From positions 11,219,588 through 11,283,587 of the forward strand of contig CM044959.1 of assembly GCA_024516035.1 (NCBI GenBank): a stretch of 64,000 bases of DNA, written 5' to 3'. The stretch is from Bactericera cockerelli. Taxonomy: Eukaryota > Arthropoda > Insecta > Hemiptera > Triozidae. This document shows positions 52,201-59,804 of this stretch, in pieces (the first letter of the stretch is position 1; every line of letters starts with the position of its first letter). Made by a program: the position numbers and the translations under genes. The notes under the pieces are model-generated. The model saw only the letters and a list, made by a program, of their open reading frames with translations. It had not been told where the DNA came from and did no database searches.

Positions 52201-54345
52201 TCGCTTTACTAAATCTACGCTGAAATCGGGACTTGAACCACCGACCTCCAGGTTACAAGTCCGCTGCCTTATCAGTCAAGCTACTGAGGTCGGTTAATAT
52301 ACCTAATATTTGCACCATTTCAACTACAAACTAGTTATTAATTTATTTATTCTGTTCTGTTCTCCAGGAATCCTGATAGGGGTCGGCTGTAACACCTACT
52401 ACATGGCTGCTTACTTCGGCACGGCCAGTAATCTAATGCTGGTGTTCATCTGTGGTAAGTGGTCAATCTTAGGCAAAAATAAAGTTCCTCAGTATAGTAT
52501 GCCAACGGTTCTAAGTTGTTGGCATAATGGGACTACCTCTAATGCTGGTGTTCATCTGTGGTAAGTGGTCAATCTTAGGCAAAAATAAAGTTCCTCAGTA
52601 TAGTATGCCAACGGTTCTAAGTTGTTGGCATAATGGGACTACCTCTAATGCTGGTGTTCATCTGTGGTAAGTGGTCAATCTTAGGCAAAAATAAAGTTCC
52701 TCAGTATAGTATGCCAACGGTTCTAAGTTGTTGGCATAATGGGACTACCTCTAATGCTGGTGTTCATCTGTGGCAAGTGGTCAATCTTAGGCAAAAATAA
52801 CGTTCCTCAGTATAGTATGCCAACGGTTCTAAGTTGTTGGCATAATGGGACTACCTCTAATGCTGGTGTTCATCTGTGGTAAGTGGTCAATCTTAGGCAA
52901 AAATAAAGTTCCTCAGTATAGTATGCCAACAGTACTAAACTGTTGACATAATGGGACTACCCGTCTTTCGCTGACAGTCTAAAGTAGTAGGTACTTATAC
53001 TGATAGGTACTACTTTTTATACTCAGTAAGCGCTGGGTAACGTTCAAAAACTGTTGGCATATTGGGACTACCTGTCTTTCGCTGACAGTCTAAATAAAGC
53101 ACTACTTATACTTATACTATTTTTTACTCAGTAAGCGCTGGGTAACGTTCAACAGAAAAAAAACTTTAAAAACTAAATTGTGTACCTTTCTCACAGTCGC
53201 GTTGCGGTGGTGTAAGAATTGTATTGACCGCTCTGAATTAATTACAAAATTGCCTTATTATTAATTTATACAAATTTGATCAAGTTTTATTTATATGTAC
53301 ATTAAGACTATACATATAGTGGAATTATATATTTCAAAGGTAAAAAATTTCTTCCAACTTACTACCGAGAGGAAGCGTGCCTCTGACATACGAGTATACA
53401 AGGAATATTTACAATTTTATTACAGAAACAAAACTTGATCAAGGGTAGTGCTAATTCTAAAGTCATTCTCTTCAAATAATCCTTCCACCACCATGACACA
53501 ATTTTCATGGACACGGAACACAAAGTATCTGTCTGTCCCGGTAGCTCAGTGGTAAAGGCGACACTCTGTGAATCCAGAGATTCCAGAGGTCGTGGGTTCG
53601 AAACCCAGCCGGGACGTGACAAGTTATCCTCCCATTTGAGATTTTTACCAGATCATAATATGTCTTGGGCTTACTGCTGGAATAATTAGACTTTAGTAGT
53701 TTTAATCGGGCAGTATAAATAAGGCGATATTATTATTATTATTACATTTGAAGACATATCCAAAGAGAGCCCAATGGAGACCGCTTTTAAAAAATACACA
53801 AGTTGTTCAACAACTTAATCGCCACGCCAAAAATCTGTATCTGCCTCATGCTGGAAAAATGGGACTTTAATAGTCCTGATCGGGTAGTATAACTAAGATG
53901 ATAATTATTATTATATTATAAAATATGTGGCCCTAAATAAATCCACTCCCCTCTTCGGNNNNNNNNNNNNNNNNNNNNNNNNNNNNNNNNNNNNNNNNNN
54001 NNNNNNNNNNNNNNNNNNNNNNNNNNNNNNNNNNNNNNNNNNNNNNNNNNNNNNNNNNCTCGGTGAGCTTAATGTGGGTAACAGGTTTGTGAGTTTCCTG
54101 CAAATGAGGGTAAAACCTTGGTCATGATATGACTATGCAATTGAGGTTAAACCCACTTTAATCAAACAAAAAAAAATCTGGAAGACTGTTCTTTTTTTAT
54201 GAATGCCATATTATAGTCAAAATTCTCTCTGGGTTCTATTTCCTAATTTCATCTTTAATAATCTCAACTTCTGTTCTGGTATTCTTTGTCTTCAGGCAGC
54301 CTGCTGCTGGGCAGGAAGATGGCATTTCAGCACATCTCTCTCTTA
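44826..54345 (+). CDS. ABC transporter, membrane-domain exons (ABCH / ABCG20-23-like), partial
   Basis: Exons 44826-44914, 51208-51384, 52368-52454 and 54296 to about 54345 join in constant phase 1. The read is CAFYLPTILTASLMITEKMG-GLIERIMVA, GVTFSEMTASMLIVQFVVML .. VMYGVFDNPMIGNYFTVFLV .. GIGGMFFG, ILIGVGCNTYYMAAYFGTAS-NLMLVFICG, SLLLGRKMAFQHISLL. The pattern TASLMITEK..GLIER..VAG followed by hydrophobic helices is the ABC-2 membrane domain of insect ABCH/ABCG-type half transporters, which export lipids or xenobiotics. The nucleotide-binding domain and preceding exons are not in the window. After about 54345 homology is lost, and the exon end is uncertain. Confidence 0.75.
44941..45262 (+). 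repeat. 84-bp tandem repeat, 4 copies
   Basis: agcagctcaaacctcgtgag recurs at 44941, 45025, 45109 and 45193, exactly 84 bp apart. Units contain 'cgttcgaagcgagggtagag' and 'actttatccaaacgga'. Confidence 0.95.
45266..45423. mobile_element. MITE with ~57-bp inverted repeats
   Basis: The left arm 'cgttccagaaacactatcca .. ctccctttcaaccgtcaca' is the inverse of 'tgtgacggttgaaagggag .. tgttttctggaacg'. It directly follows the 84-bp array. Relatives are at 24363 and 25428. Confidence 0.8.
45518..45900 (+). repeat. SINE B copy split by repeat P
   Basis: Head and body 45518-45639 ('gtggtaatccaggtagcgta', 'ggttcgaatccccccattgc'), tail 45833-45900 ('aaatgctttcagtattaacc'). The halves are separated by repeat P with a 6-bp duplication atagaa. 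Confidence 0.8.
45640..45832 (+). repeat. Repeat P inside SINE B
   Basis: 'ggttgggtgcaagagattac', 'cgcgccttttagttcggac', ending 'tcctattaacaaagaattc' and 'atgataata'. Target duplication is atagaa (45634-45639 and 45833-45838). Confidence 0.75.
46200..46229 (+). repeat. Poly-T tract (~30 nt)
   Basis: A pure T run without a recognised retroposon body on either side. Confidence 0.9.
46385..46770 (+). repeat. Three diverged ~135-bp tandem units
   Basis: Recurring words include 'cgaaaggccttatcatagg' / 'agaaaggtctagtcaaagg' / 'ctaaaggtctaattacg' and 'gagccgcccctggttat' / 'cccagagccgtctattat' / 'cctggagccacgcctattt'. This is an old, decayed tandem repeat. The open frame across it has no domain. 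Confidence 0.6.
46771..47890. other. No gene; tRNA-like segment at ~47110-47190
   Basis: 47110-47190 plus contains 'gacctgggttcgaatcccgg' (box B) with a poor box A and no matching acceptor stem, and is followed by poly-T. It is probably a SINE head. The rest shows no exon. Confidence 0.45.
47893..48182 (-). repeat. SINE F2 copy, full length
   Basis: Minus strand: head 'gcctccgtggcgtaatggtt', box B 'cgttcgattcccagttg', central domain 'cccaggctgggcgagttaaa', 'ggaacgattcccagcgaatg', tail 'accaaatacaatcaactggt' and 'ggtgtgataattggtgctt'. Confidence 0.8.
48190..48785. other. No gene seen
   Basis: AT-rich intronic DNA with short TAA/TGA microsatellites (48550-48600). Nothing recognised. Confidence 0.45.
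48788..49643. mobile_element. hAT-related remnants with a GGTACC-motif cluster
   Basis: 48800-49130 holds more than a dozen gggtac / ggtacc / gtaccc words. Termini 'tacccatctctag' (about 49152-49164) and 'atcacccatctct' (49628-49640) resemble hAT ends of the CAGAGATGGGTA type. Between them, about 49330-49400 gives GGGASNLLKHLKLIHPT, the C-terminal half of a BED zinc finger of hAT transposases, with broken frames around it. Confidence 0.6.
49645..50033 (-). repeat. SINE F copy, full length, with 17-bp target duplication
   Basis: (TTC)n at the left is the inverse of the GAA tail. The central domain is 'ctccattcgctgggaatcgt', and the head ends 'cgccacggaggctgct' with a short local duplication. 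The direct repeat atcacccatctctaatt is at 49628-49644 and 50034-50050. Confidence 0.9.
50381..51004. mobile_element. Foldback element (~300-bp inverted arms)
   Basis: 50381 to about 50683 is the inverse of about 50702-51004 with few mismatches. Identical peptide-like frames appear on opposite strands (FRHRKLTFLISVLFNHFQHL). The loop is about 20 bp. Termini are 'gtgat(at)cccccaaaaaac'. No terminal target duplication was established. It lies about 200 bp upstream of an ABC transporter exon. Confidence 0.85.
51208..51384 (+). CDS. ABC transporter exon (two hydrophobic helices)
   Basis: Acceptor is ggtttccag and donor is TTCG|GTCAGT. It encodes VTFSEMTASMLIVQFVVMLI, SLIVMYGVFDNPMIGNYF and VLNLLGIGGMFFG. 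The donor is duplicated by the adjacent SINE insertion. Confidence 0.8.
51396..51618 (-). repeat. SINE E copy (tRNA-derived) with target duplication spanning a splice donor
   Basis: Minus strand: head 'gccgacctccgtggctcagt', box B 'ggttcgaatcccggccgg', body 'ggaatggcatggatgtaaag', 'gcggttccgaggcacactta', then an A-rich tail. The 14-bp duplication tcggtcagtaccct is at 51382-51395 and 51619-51632, and includes the exon's GGTCAGT donor. Confidence 0.9.
51654..51803 (+). repeat. SINE C copy
   Basis: 'gatctcagtggcttgatgat', 'ggcggcggacttgtaacctg', body 'agtaaagcgagtttgagtag', end 'gtgattaacataaatatgat'. Confidence 0.85.
51822..52020 (-). repeat. 5S-derived SINE (SINE G)
   Basis: Minus strand: 'gccagcgtcgatggcgcgtt', 'aggatcactgaagttaagca', 'acgtccagcgagatgaat', central domain 'caggctggatgagcttaat', 'cctgcgaatggaggataac'. 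The clearest 5S-like head in the window. Confidence 0.85.
52166..52295 (-). repeat. SINE C copy
   Basis: Inverse of family C: 'actcaaactcgctttacta', 'aggttacaagtccgctgcct', 'caagctactgaggtcggtt'. Confidence 0.85.
52368..52454 (+). CDS. ABC transporter exon (GCNTYYMAAYFG)
   Basis: 87 bp. Acceptor is gttctccag and donor is TGTG|GTAAGT. Its last 23 nt and donor are tandemly repeated in the next intron. Confidence 0.8.
52432..52965 (+). repeat. 106-bp tandem repeat carrying an exon end and splice donor, 5 copies
   Basis: The unit starts with the last 23 nt of the exon (tctaatgctggtgttcatctgtg) followed by gtaagtggtcaatc. Donors are at 52455, 52561, 52667, 52773 (GC instead of GT) and 52879, exactly 106 bp apart. 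A decayed partial unit follows near 53045-53080. Confidence 0.95.
53275..53475 (-). repeat. Repeat P-related copy
   Basis: Contains 'tgatcaagttttatttatat', 'aaaacttgatcaagggtagt' and 'ctaaagtcattctctt', the inverse of words in the 41424-41535 copy. Confidence 0.45.
53534..53745 (+). repeat. SINE A copy, full length
   Basis: The best-preserved plus-strand copy: 'tgtcccggtagctcagtggt', 'gggttcgaaacccagccggg', body, and tail 'taaggcgatattattattat'. A tail-only fragment follows at 53840-53918. Confidence 0.9.
53959..54058. other. Assembly gap (100 N)
   Basis: Exactly 100 N inside the last ABC transporter intron. Confidence 0.99.
54059..54170 (+). repeat. 5S-derived SINE (SINE G), 3' part
   Basis: 'gtgagcttaatgtgggtaac', 'gagtttcctgcaaatgaggg', 'gatatgactatgcaattgag'. 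The head lies in the gap or is missing. Confidence 0.7.
54296..54345 (+). CDS. ABC transporter exon start (3' end unresolved)
   Basis: Acceptor is ttgtcttcag, phase 1. It encodes SLLLGRKMAFQHISLL. Beyond about 54345 the frame stays open to 54615, but the sequence becomes AT-rich and no longer resembles a transporter. No good GT donor is seen. It may be a mis-spliced, degraded or interrupted exon. Confidence 0.45.
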
Positions 54346-54919
54346 ATTACCTATATGTATAATAGATTTAGATTAATTAAGTCCACTTGGCTTAATTTAT
54401 CTGCTGATTCTATGTATTATATTCTGTTTGTTTCATGTTTTTGTTTGTTACATATTTTTGCTTTTAATTCTTTTACCATGAAAATGGAAAAATATAAAAC
54501 TGAAAAACACAAATTGTCTTCTTATTTATTAATGTTAGCATTTCATCAACAGCTTTTCATCATTGTAGAACCAAATTGCCTTGAAATAGTATATTTTTCA
54601 TCAAATCCAAATTAATTTTAAAAATTTCCTGTGAAATCACAATTTTCAATTTTTTCTGGGCAATGGCGGTGGTATGAAATTCAATATGGAGCCCCTTAAT
54701 ATATATAATTATTAAGTAGGTATTCAATTACCAAAACCTTGTAAAAATAAGCTTAATAAAATGCTCAGGGGGAGGAAATAGTAAGCTTATAAAAGTGTTT
54801 CTAAAATGTTAAGCCTTGTCAAAATAAGCTTTATAAAATGTTTTTTTTTTTTTTTTTTTTTCCGGTTTAACGGCGCTTTAACAAGGCAGTAGGCCTGTCG
54901 TTCACGCCGGATACTCGAG

Positions 54920-57900
54920 TTATATTTTGGGGAATATGTTGGTGGCTTTGAGGAATGCTATGAGGGAGTCATTTCCCGACTGGTCGTCTAGTAAGGAGGG
55001 TGTGGAGGGGAGAGAAACTCGATGGTGCTGAAGGTCCGGGCAAGTCATAATGTGTGAGGCGGATAGGGTGTCACCACATTGGCAAGTAGGTCTGGGGGAC
55101 TTAGTAAATAGGTAACTGTGTGTGAGCATAGTATGTCCTATCCTCATTCTAGTCAGGACTATTTCTTCTGCACGACATCCTCTATTACTAGAATGCCATG
55201 GGTCAATTTTTGGTCTGATGGACTTCAATTTGTTGGGAATCAATAGACCATCCCACAGAGACTGCCATCTATTTCTAGTATTGCGGGCAATGTAAGGTTT
55301 AAAATCCGCTGGTGAGCAGAGTTTTAACGGGACTTGACAAGTCGGGTTCTTTGCAGCCCTATCGACCATCTCATTTCCCTGTATTCCGCAGTGTGAGGGA
55401 CACCATAATAAAGTAATAAATTTCCCATTTCTTTTGAGATCCAACCAGACACTGTAAATCTGGGAAATTATTGGACAGGAATATTCAAGATTTGAGATTG
55501 CCAATAATGCACTCAATGAATCACTTATGATTACAAATCTAGACGAAGTAAAAGAATTTGTAATGGCTTTCAGACAAAGTAAAATAGCAATAAGTTCACA
55601 TGAGAAAATGGACGATATGGGGTTCAACAGATTAGATGTTACCACACCATCAATACTGAATGCACATCCTGTACAATCCACACTTTTTGAACCATCAGTA
55701 TAACATTTGGTTACTGACGTATAGGAAGTTTCCATTAGCTCAAGGAACTTCTGCTGGTACAAAACAGGAGGTACAGAAGATTTTTTATAGACACTCAATT
55801 GAGTATTGACAGTTAATAAAGATGATCTATTAGTCCAAGGAGGTAGAGTTCTAGACAAAGGAAGAATTTCACTAGCCATAATGTTATTTTTAAAGTCAGA
55901 TAACTCCTTGAACCTCAAAAACAAAGGTTTAGGCTTATGAGTGGTAAAGAGGTCCACAGATAAATTCTGTTCAAATAAAATTTTATGAACAGGATTAAAT
56001 GGGGAACCCCCTATTTTGGCAACGTAGGACATCAATAGTTTGTCTCTCCTTAAACAAAGAGGGGGAACACCTGAGTCCACATAGAGACTCGGGATCGGAC
56101 TAGATCTTATTGCACCAGTGGCTATTCTAATACCAGCATGGTGAACTGTATTCAGTTTGTTAAGTTGACTGGGCTTGGCTGATGCATAAACGACACAGCC
56201 ATAGTCTAAAAGTGGAAGGATATAAGACTTGTAGAACTTGAGTAAAGTTTCACGTCTGACTCCCCACTTTCTATTGCTGACCATTTTCAGAGCATTTAAA
56301 GCATTTAAAACTCTTTCTTTTGTGTACAATATGTGTGCACTCCAGTTCATTTTTTTGTCCCATATTAGGCCAAGAAATTTGGTTCTAGGAACAAAATTGA
56401 GCTGTGTGCCATCATAAAACAAATTATAAGGTAGGGGTTGTCTTAATTTGGTAAAATGCATACAAACAGATTTGCCTGGGTCAGAAGAAAAGATAGTACC
56501 ATTTTGTTTAGACCAAACTAATATGTCATCCAGAGCATGCTGGAGACGGGAAATAAGAACTGTAGGATCTTTACCTCTGGCTGTCAGGACAAGGTCGTCT
56601 ATAAAGAGTAGGCCTTTTAAAGGGATTTTAACAAGGTCCAGTATATCATTTAAATATACAATGAACAATAGAGGGCTCAGAGATGAACCGGTTATAATTC
56701 CGTTAGGTAAAGAAAATACATTTGAAAATTGCCCATTGCAAGAGACTCTAATAATTCTATTATGTAGGAAATTATTGATAAAAATTAACATTCTACCTCC
56801 AATACCAAAGGATTCGAGACATTTCATGATTTTATATCTCCAGGTCATTTCATAAGCTTTCATAATGTCTAAGTAAATAGCAATAACGTGTTCACGGTTT
56901 GCAAATGCTTTGGCTATTTCATTTTCCATAAGAGTGAGATTATCAATTGTGGATCTCCTCCACCTACCTCCACTTTGAAAACGATTTAACAATTTTTGGT
57001 TCTCAAGAAACCAAAATAACCTTTTATTTGCCATTTTTTCCATGATTTTGGCGGAGCAGTTTAACAAGGAGATGGGTCGATAACTACTGGGTAAAATTTT
57101 ATCCTTTCCCGGTTTTAGGAGTGGAATAATGAGAGATTCACCCCAGATTTTAGGGTATATTCCATACTTCCATATTATATTAAAAAGTAATAAAAGTTTA
57201 TCTAATGCCTCATTAGGTAATTTTTTAATAAGTTCGTAGGAGATTCCGTCTGGTCCTGCAGCTTTAGAAGTACAAGGCTTCAGGGCCATCATCATCTCAT
57301 TGAACGTAAAGGGAGAATTATACTCCGCATTAACATCAAGTTCAAAATTAATAGGCACAGCTTCACATGAATATTTGTGTCTTAAAAAATCCTGAGAATA
57401 ATTTTCATCAGCTGACACAGATGAAAACTGTTTACCTAACGTGTTGGCAATTTCTGAGGCATCATGATCTAACAAGGAAGGATTAGTGGGATTTTGTAGA
57501 GCTGTTATTATTCTAGGAGAATATTTTCCCCTCAGCTTCCCCATTCTATGAAACATCTCAGAAGATGTCATAGAATGGTCGATTGACGACACAAAATCCG
57601 TCCAACCCTTTCTTCTCTTCTCACGCATTACTTTCCTAGCAATGGCTCGGGCTTTCATAAAATCTATTTTATGGTCAATTGTGGGCTGACGACGAAGTTT
57701 TCGGAGGCATTTCCTTCTATTTTTTATGACTTCCTGCAACTCATTATCCCACCAGGGGACAGGTAGCTTGTTCGGCGGAATTTTCTTCACGGGAATAGCT
57801 TCCTTGGCTGCGTGAATAATGTTAGTGTTCACTCTATTAAGCAAACTATCTACATTCGGAATTTCATTTGCACTAAAATCAGTAGTAATAAAGTTAAAGT

Positions 57901-58663
57901 TGATTTTAGACTGATACAACTCCCAATTGGCCCTATCATAATTCCAAATTATTGGACCGCATCTCAAGTCAGGTGAAACAGAAGGGGGAGTAGCACTATC
58001 TATATCAATATGTAATGGGTAATGGTCAGAAAAAAATAGATCTTCAGTCACTATCCATGTCACGTCCGGGTATATAGCAGTCGAACAGAATGACAGGTCA
58101 ATAGCTGAGAGCGTAAGGTGAGATAAGTTGTAATGTGTAGGCTGACCAGTGTTCAGTAAATGTAAATCACTATGGCCAAGAAGAAACTTTTCAATCTCTT
58201 TTCCTTTATTATCAGTACGAGAACTGCCCCATAATGAATTGTGAGCGTTAAAGTCGCCCAGTATACAATATGGAGCCGTGAGCTGATTTTTAATAAAAGT
58301 TAAATCAGCCTCATTGTAGATACAAGAAGGAGGCAAATAAATATTACAAATAGTCAAAAGAGAACTGAGTGAGGGGAGCTTGACTTGAACCACAACACAT
58401 TGCAAGTTGTTGGTATTGATGTTTAACTCTTGGGAAAAACAATCAGTACTGATAAGCGTACAAACTCCACCACACGCTATATTACCATCCAAGAAGTCTT
58501 TTCTGTAAACTGAAAAGCCCCTTAGATTAACACTTTTACTAGGAGCTAAATGAGATTCTTGAAGAGCAACTACGAGAGGAGAATCACGTTTAATGAGGCA
58601 TTTTAAATCATCAAGGTGGCGGGTGAGGCCATTTAGATTCCACTGTAAAATTAAACTTTTCAT
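54920..58663 (-). CDS. LINE ORF2: endonuclease / reverse transcriptase / RNase H (1247 aa)
   Basis: Residues 1-225 are an apurinic-type endonuclease (E36 in LQESHL, D137 in GDFNAHNSLWG, SDH at 212-214). Residues about 480-740 are the reverse transcriptase: RPISLL 529-534, motif A Asp 599 (YLDIMKAYE), the motif B-like region GIITGS 655-660, and FIDD 687-690. Residues about 985-1105 are RNase H, with D990 (YTDGSK), E1023, D1048, H1091 and D1101. A C-terminal CxC..H..C cluster lies at 1194-1208. The catalytic Asp residues are kept, but several normally invariant neighbours differ: FIDD instead of FADD/YADD, ITG where PQG is usual, and AYE where AYD/AFD is usual. It acts by target-primed reverse transcription (family knowledge). 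Confidence 0.92.
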   Translation of the reverse strand: MKSLILQWNLNGLTRHLDDLKCLIKRDSPLVVALQESHLAPSKSVNLRGFSVYRKDFLDGNIACGGVCTLISTDCFSQELNINTNNLQCVVVQVKLPSLSSLLTICNIYLPPSCIYNEADLTFIKNQLTAPYCILGDFNAHNSLWGSSRTDNKGKEIEKFLLGHSDLHLLNTGQPTHYNLSHLTLSAIDLSFCSTAIYPDVTWIVTEDLFFSDHYPLHIDIDSATPPSVSPDLRCGPIIWNYDRANWELYQSKINFNFITTDFSANEIPNVDSLLNRVNTNIIHAAKEAIPVKKIPPNKLPVPWWDNELQEVIKNRRKCLRKLRRQPTIDHKIDFMKARAIARKVMREKRRKGWTDFVSSIDHSMTSSEMFHRMGKLRGKYSPRIITALQNPTNPSLLDHDASEIANTLGKQFSSVSADENYSQDFLRHKYSCEAVPINFELDVNAEYNSPFTFNEMMMALKPCTSKAAGPDGISYELIKKLPNEALDKLLLLFNIIWKYGIYPKIWGESLIIPLLKPGKDKILPSSYRPISLLNCSAKIMEKMANKRLFWFLENQKLLNRFQSGGRWRRSTIDNLTLMENEIAKAFANREHVIAIYLDIMKAYEMTWRYKIMKCLESFGIGGRMLIFINNFLHNRIIRVSCNGQFSNVFSLPNGIITGSSLSPLLFIVYLNDILDLVKIPLKGLLFIDDLVLTARGKDPTVLISRLQHALDDILVWSKQNGTIFSSDPGKSVCMHFTKLRQPLPYNLFYDGTQLNFVPRTKFLGLIWDKKMNWSAHILYTKERVLNALNALKMVSNRKWGVRRETLLKFYKSYILPLLDYGCVVYASAKPSQLNKLNTVHHAGIRIATGAIRSSPIPSLYVDSGVPPLCLRRDKLLMSYVAKIGGSPFNPVHKILFEQNLSVDLFTTHKPKPLFLRFKELSDFKNNIMASEILPLSRTLPPWTNRSSLLTVNTQLSVYKKSSVPPVLYQQKFLELMETSYTSVTKCYTDGSKSVDCTGCAFSIDGVVTSNLLNPISSIFSCELIAILLCLKAITNSFTSSRFVIISDSLSALLAISNLEYSCPIISQIYSVWLDLKRNGKFITLLWCPSHCGIQGNEMVDRAAKNPTCQVPLKLCSPADFKPYIARNTRNRWQSLWDGLLIPNKLKSIRPKIDPWHSSNRGCRAEEIVLTRMRIGHTMLTHSYLFTKSPRPTCQCGDTLSASHIMTCPDLQHHRVSLPSTPSLLDDQSGNDSLIAFLKATNIFPKI

Positions 58664-58793
58664 TTAGAACCTAAAGGACTTATGCAAAATAAGAAAAGCA
58701 AACATGAATAAGTGTATAAAAAAGTAAGAAAAATGGTAGGACAAAACAGGGAAAAAATCCCCATCAATTTGAAAATAAGAACGAATACATTGG

Positions 58794-58831
<38 letters not shown>

Positions 58832-59642
58832 ATTGGAAAATTAAATTATAATAGGTATATCTCACCATATTCTTTTTTTTTACAACACAGTATACATTTG
58901 TAGGTGACTGTTGGCCTGTACAAAGTAGTACTATTTCTCCAGCTGACAAAGAACAGGATCATAGTATTGGTTGATTACAGGAACATAGGATTTCATCACA
59001 CAGGAAAGCGGGATTCAAGTGTACCGGAGCATAGGTTTTAAATTTGTACAGGAACACAGGATTTAAGTATACAGGTGCATAGGATTTAAGTTTGTACAGG
59101 AACACAGGATTTAAGTATATAGGAGCACTGGATTAAATATAGACGCACAGAGTTTAAGTTTGTACAGGAACACATGATTTAAGTATGCAGGAATACAGGA
59201 TAGAAATATACAGGAGCGAAGAGATTAGACATACAGAAACACAGGTATTTAGGAATACTGCATTATAAATTTTATTATTGAACTGGAACATCTCTTGAGC
59301 AGCTGCTATCATTATTTTGTACATCGATTTAACCGAATAAGTACACGTAGATTAACATCATATGAATGTGTCGGTTGTCTCATTGAATAGTTAATTGCCA
59401 AGAGTTTTCAATTTATAGTTTTAGTAATTAGTAACTAAACAATGACAAGAAGATGGATGTTTGTTTGAGGTAATTTAAACATCTGGTAATATTTTAGGTG
59501 AGGTGGAACAGGAGGGTAGGACAGGAACATTGGATGTTGATTGTAGGTTTCCGAGGGCCAGGGCCAACAGTCTGTACAAAACACACGTGAACAATAATCA
59601 TAGTAATATAATGCCCTCTTTTCATTATTATTATTTTTTATG

Positions 59643-59675
<33 letters not shown>

Positions 59676-59804
59676 GATATACCTATTATAAAAAAAAATA
59701 TTACAAGTTAATCTGTTGGAGAAAATGGGCCAGAGAGGTGACAAGGACAAAAAGGTAAAGTTTATTAGGTAAGGACAATAATTAAGGAGAAATTATACAC
59801 TTAT
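58664..59804 (-). repeat. LINE inter-ORF spacer with A/T tracts and ~28-bp degenerate repeats
   Basis: 58794-58830 is a 37-nt A run flanked by direct repeats of cattggaaaa. 59647-59675 is a T run of about 28. 58975-59265 contains about ten degenerate units with 'acaggaacacaggatttaag'. No ORF is seen. Confidence 0.8.

Noticed and set aside
53534..53618. tRNA gene candidates (here and at 1348, 9012, 15266, 24151, 41150 and others)
   Set aside because: Box A and box B are present, but each is followed by the same family-specific body and AT-rich tail. The acceptor stems are imperfect, so these are SINE heads.
53927..54127. Open frame across 53959-54058
   Set aside because: It spans 100 N and is meaningless.
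54346..54615. Continuation of the ABC transporter exon through the open 109-aa frame
   Set aside because: After ISLL the residues become AT-driven (Asn/Tyr/Phe/Ile) and do not fit the expected membrane domain. I left the exon end unresolved.
57400..57425. ttttcatcagctgac as an inverse hammerhead core
   Set aside because: It lies inside LINE ORF2, without stem II or GAAA partners.
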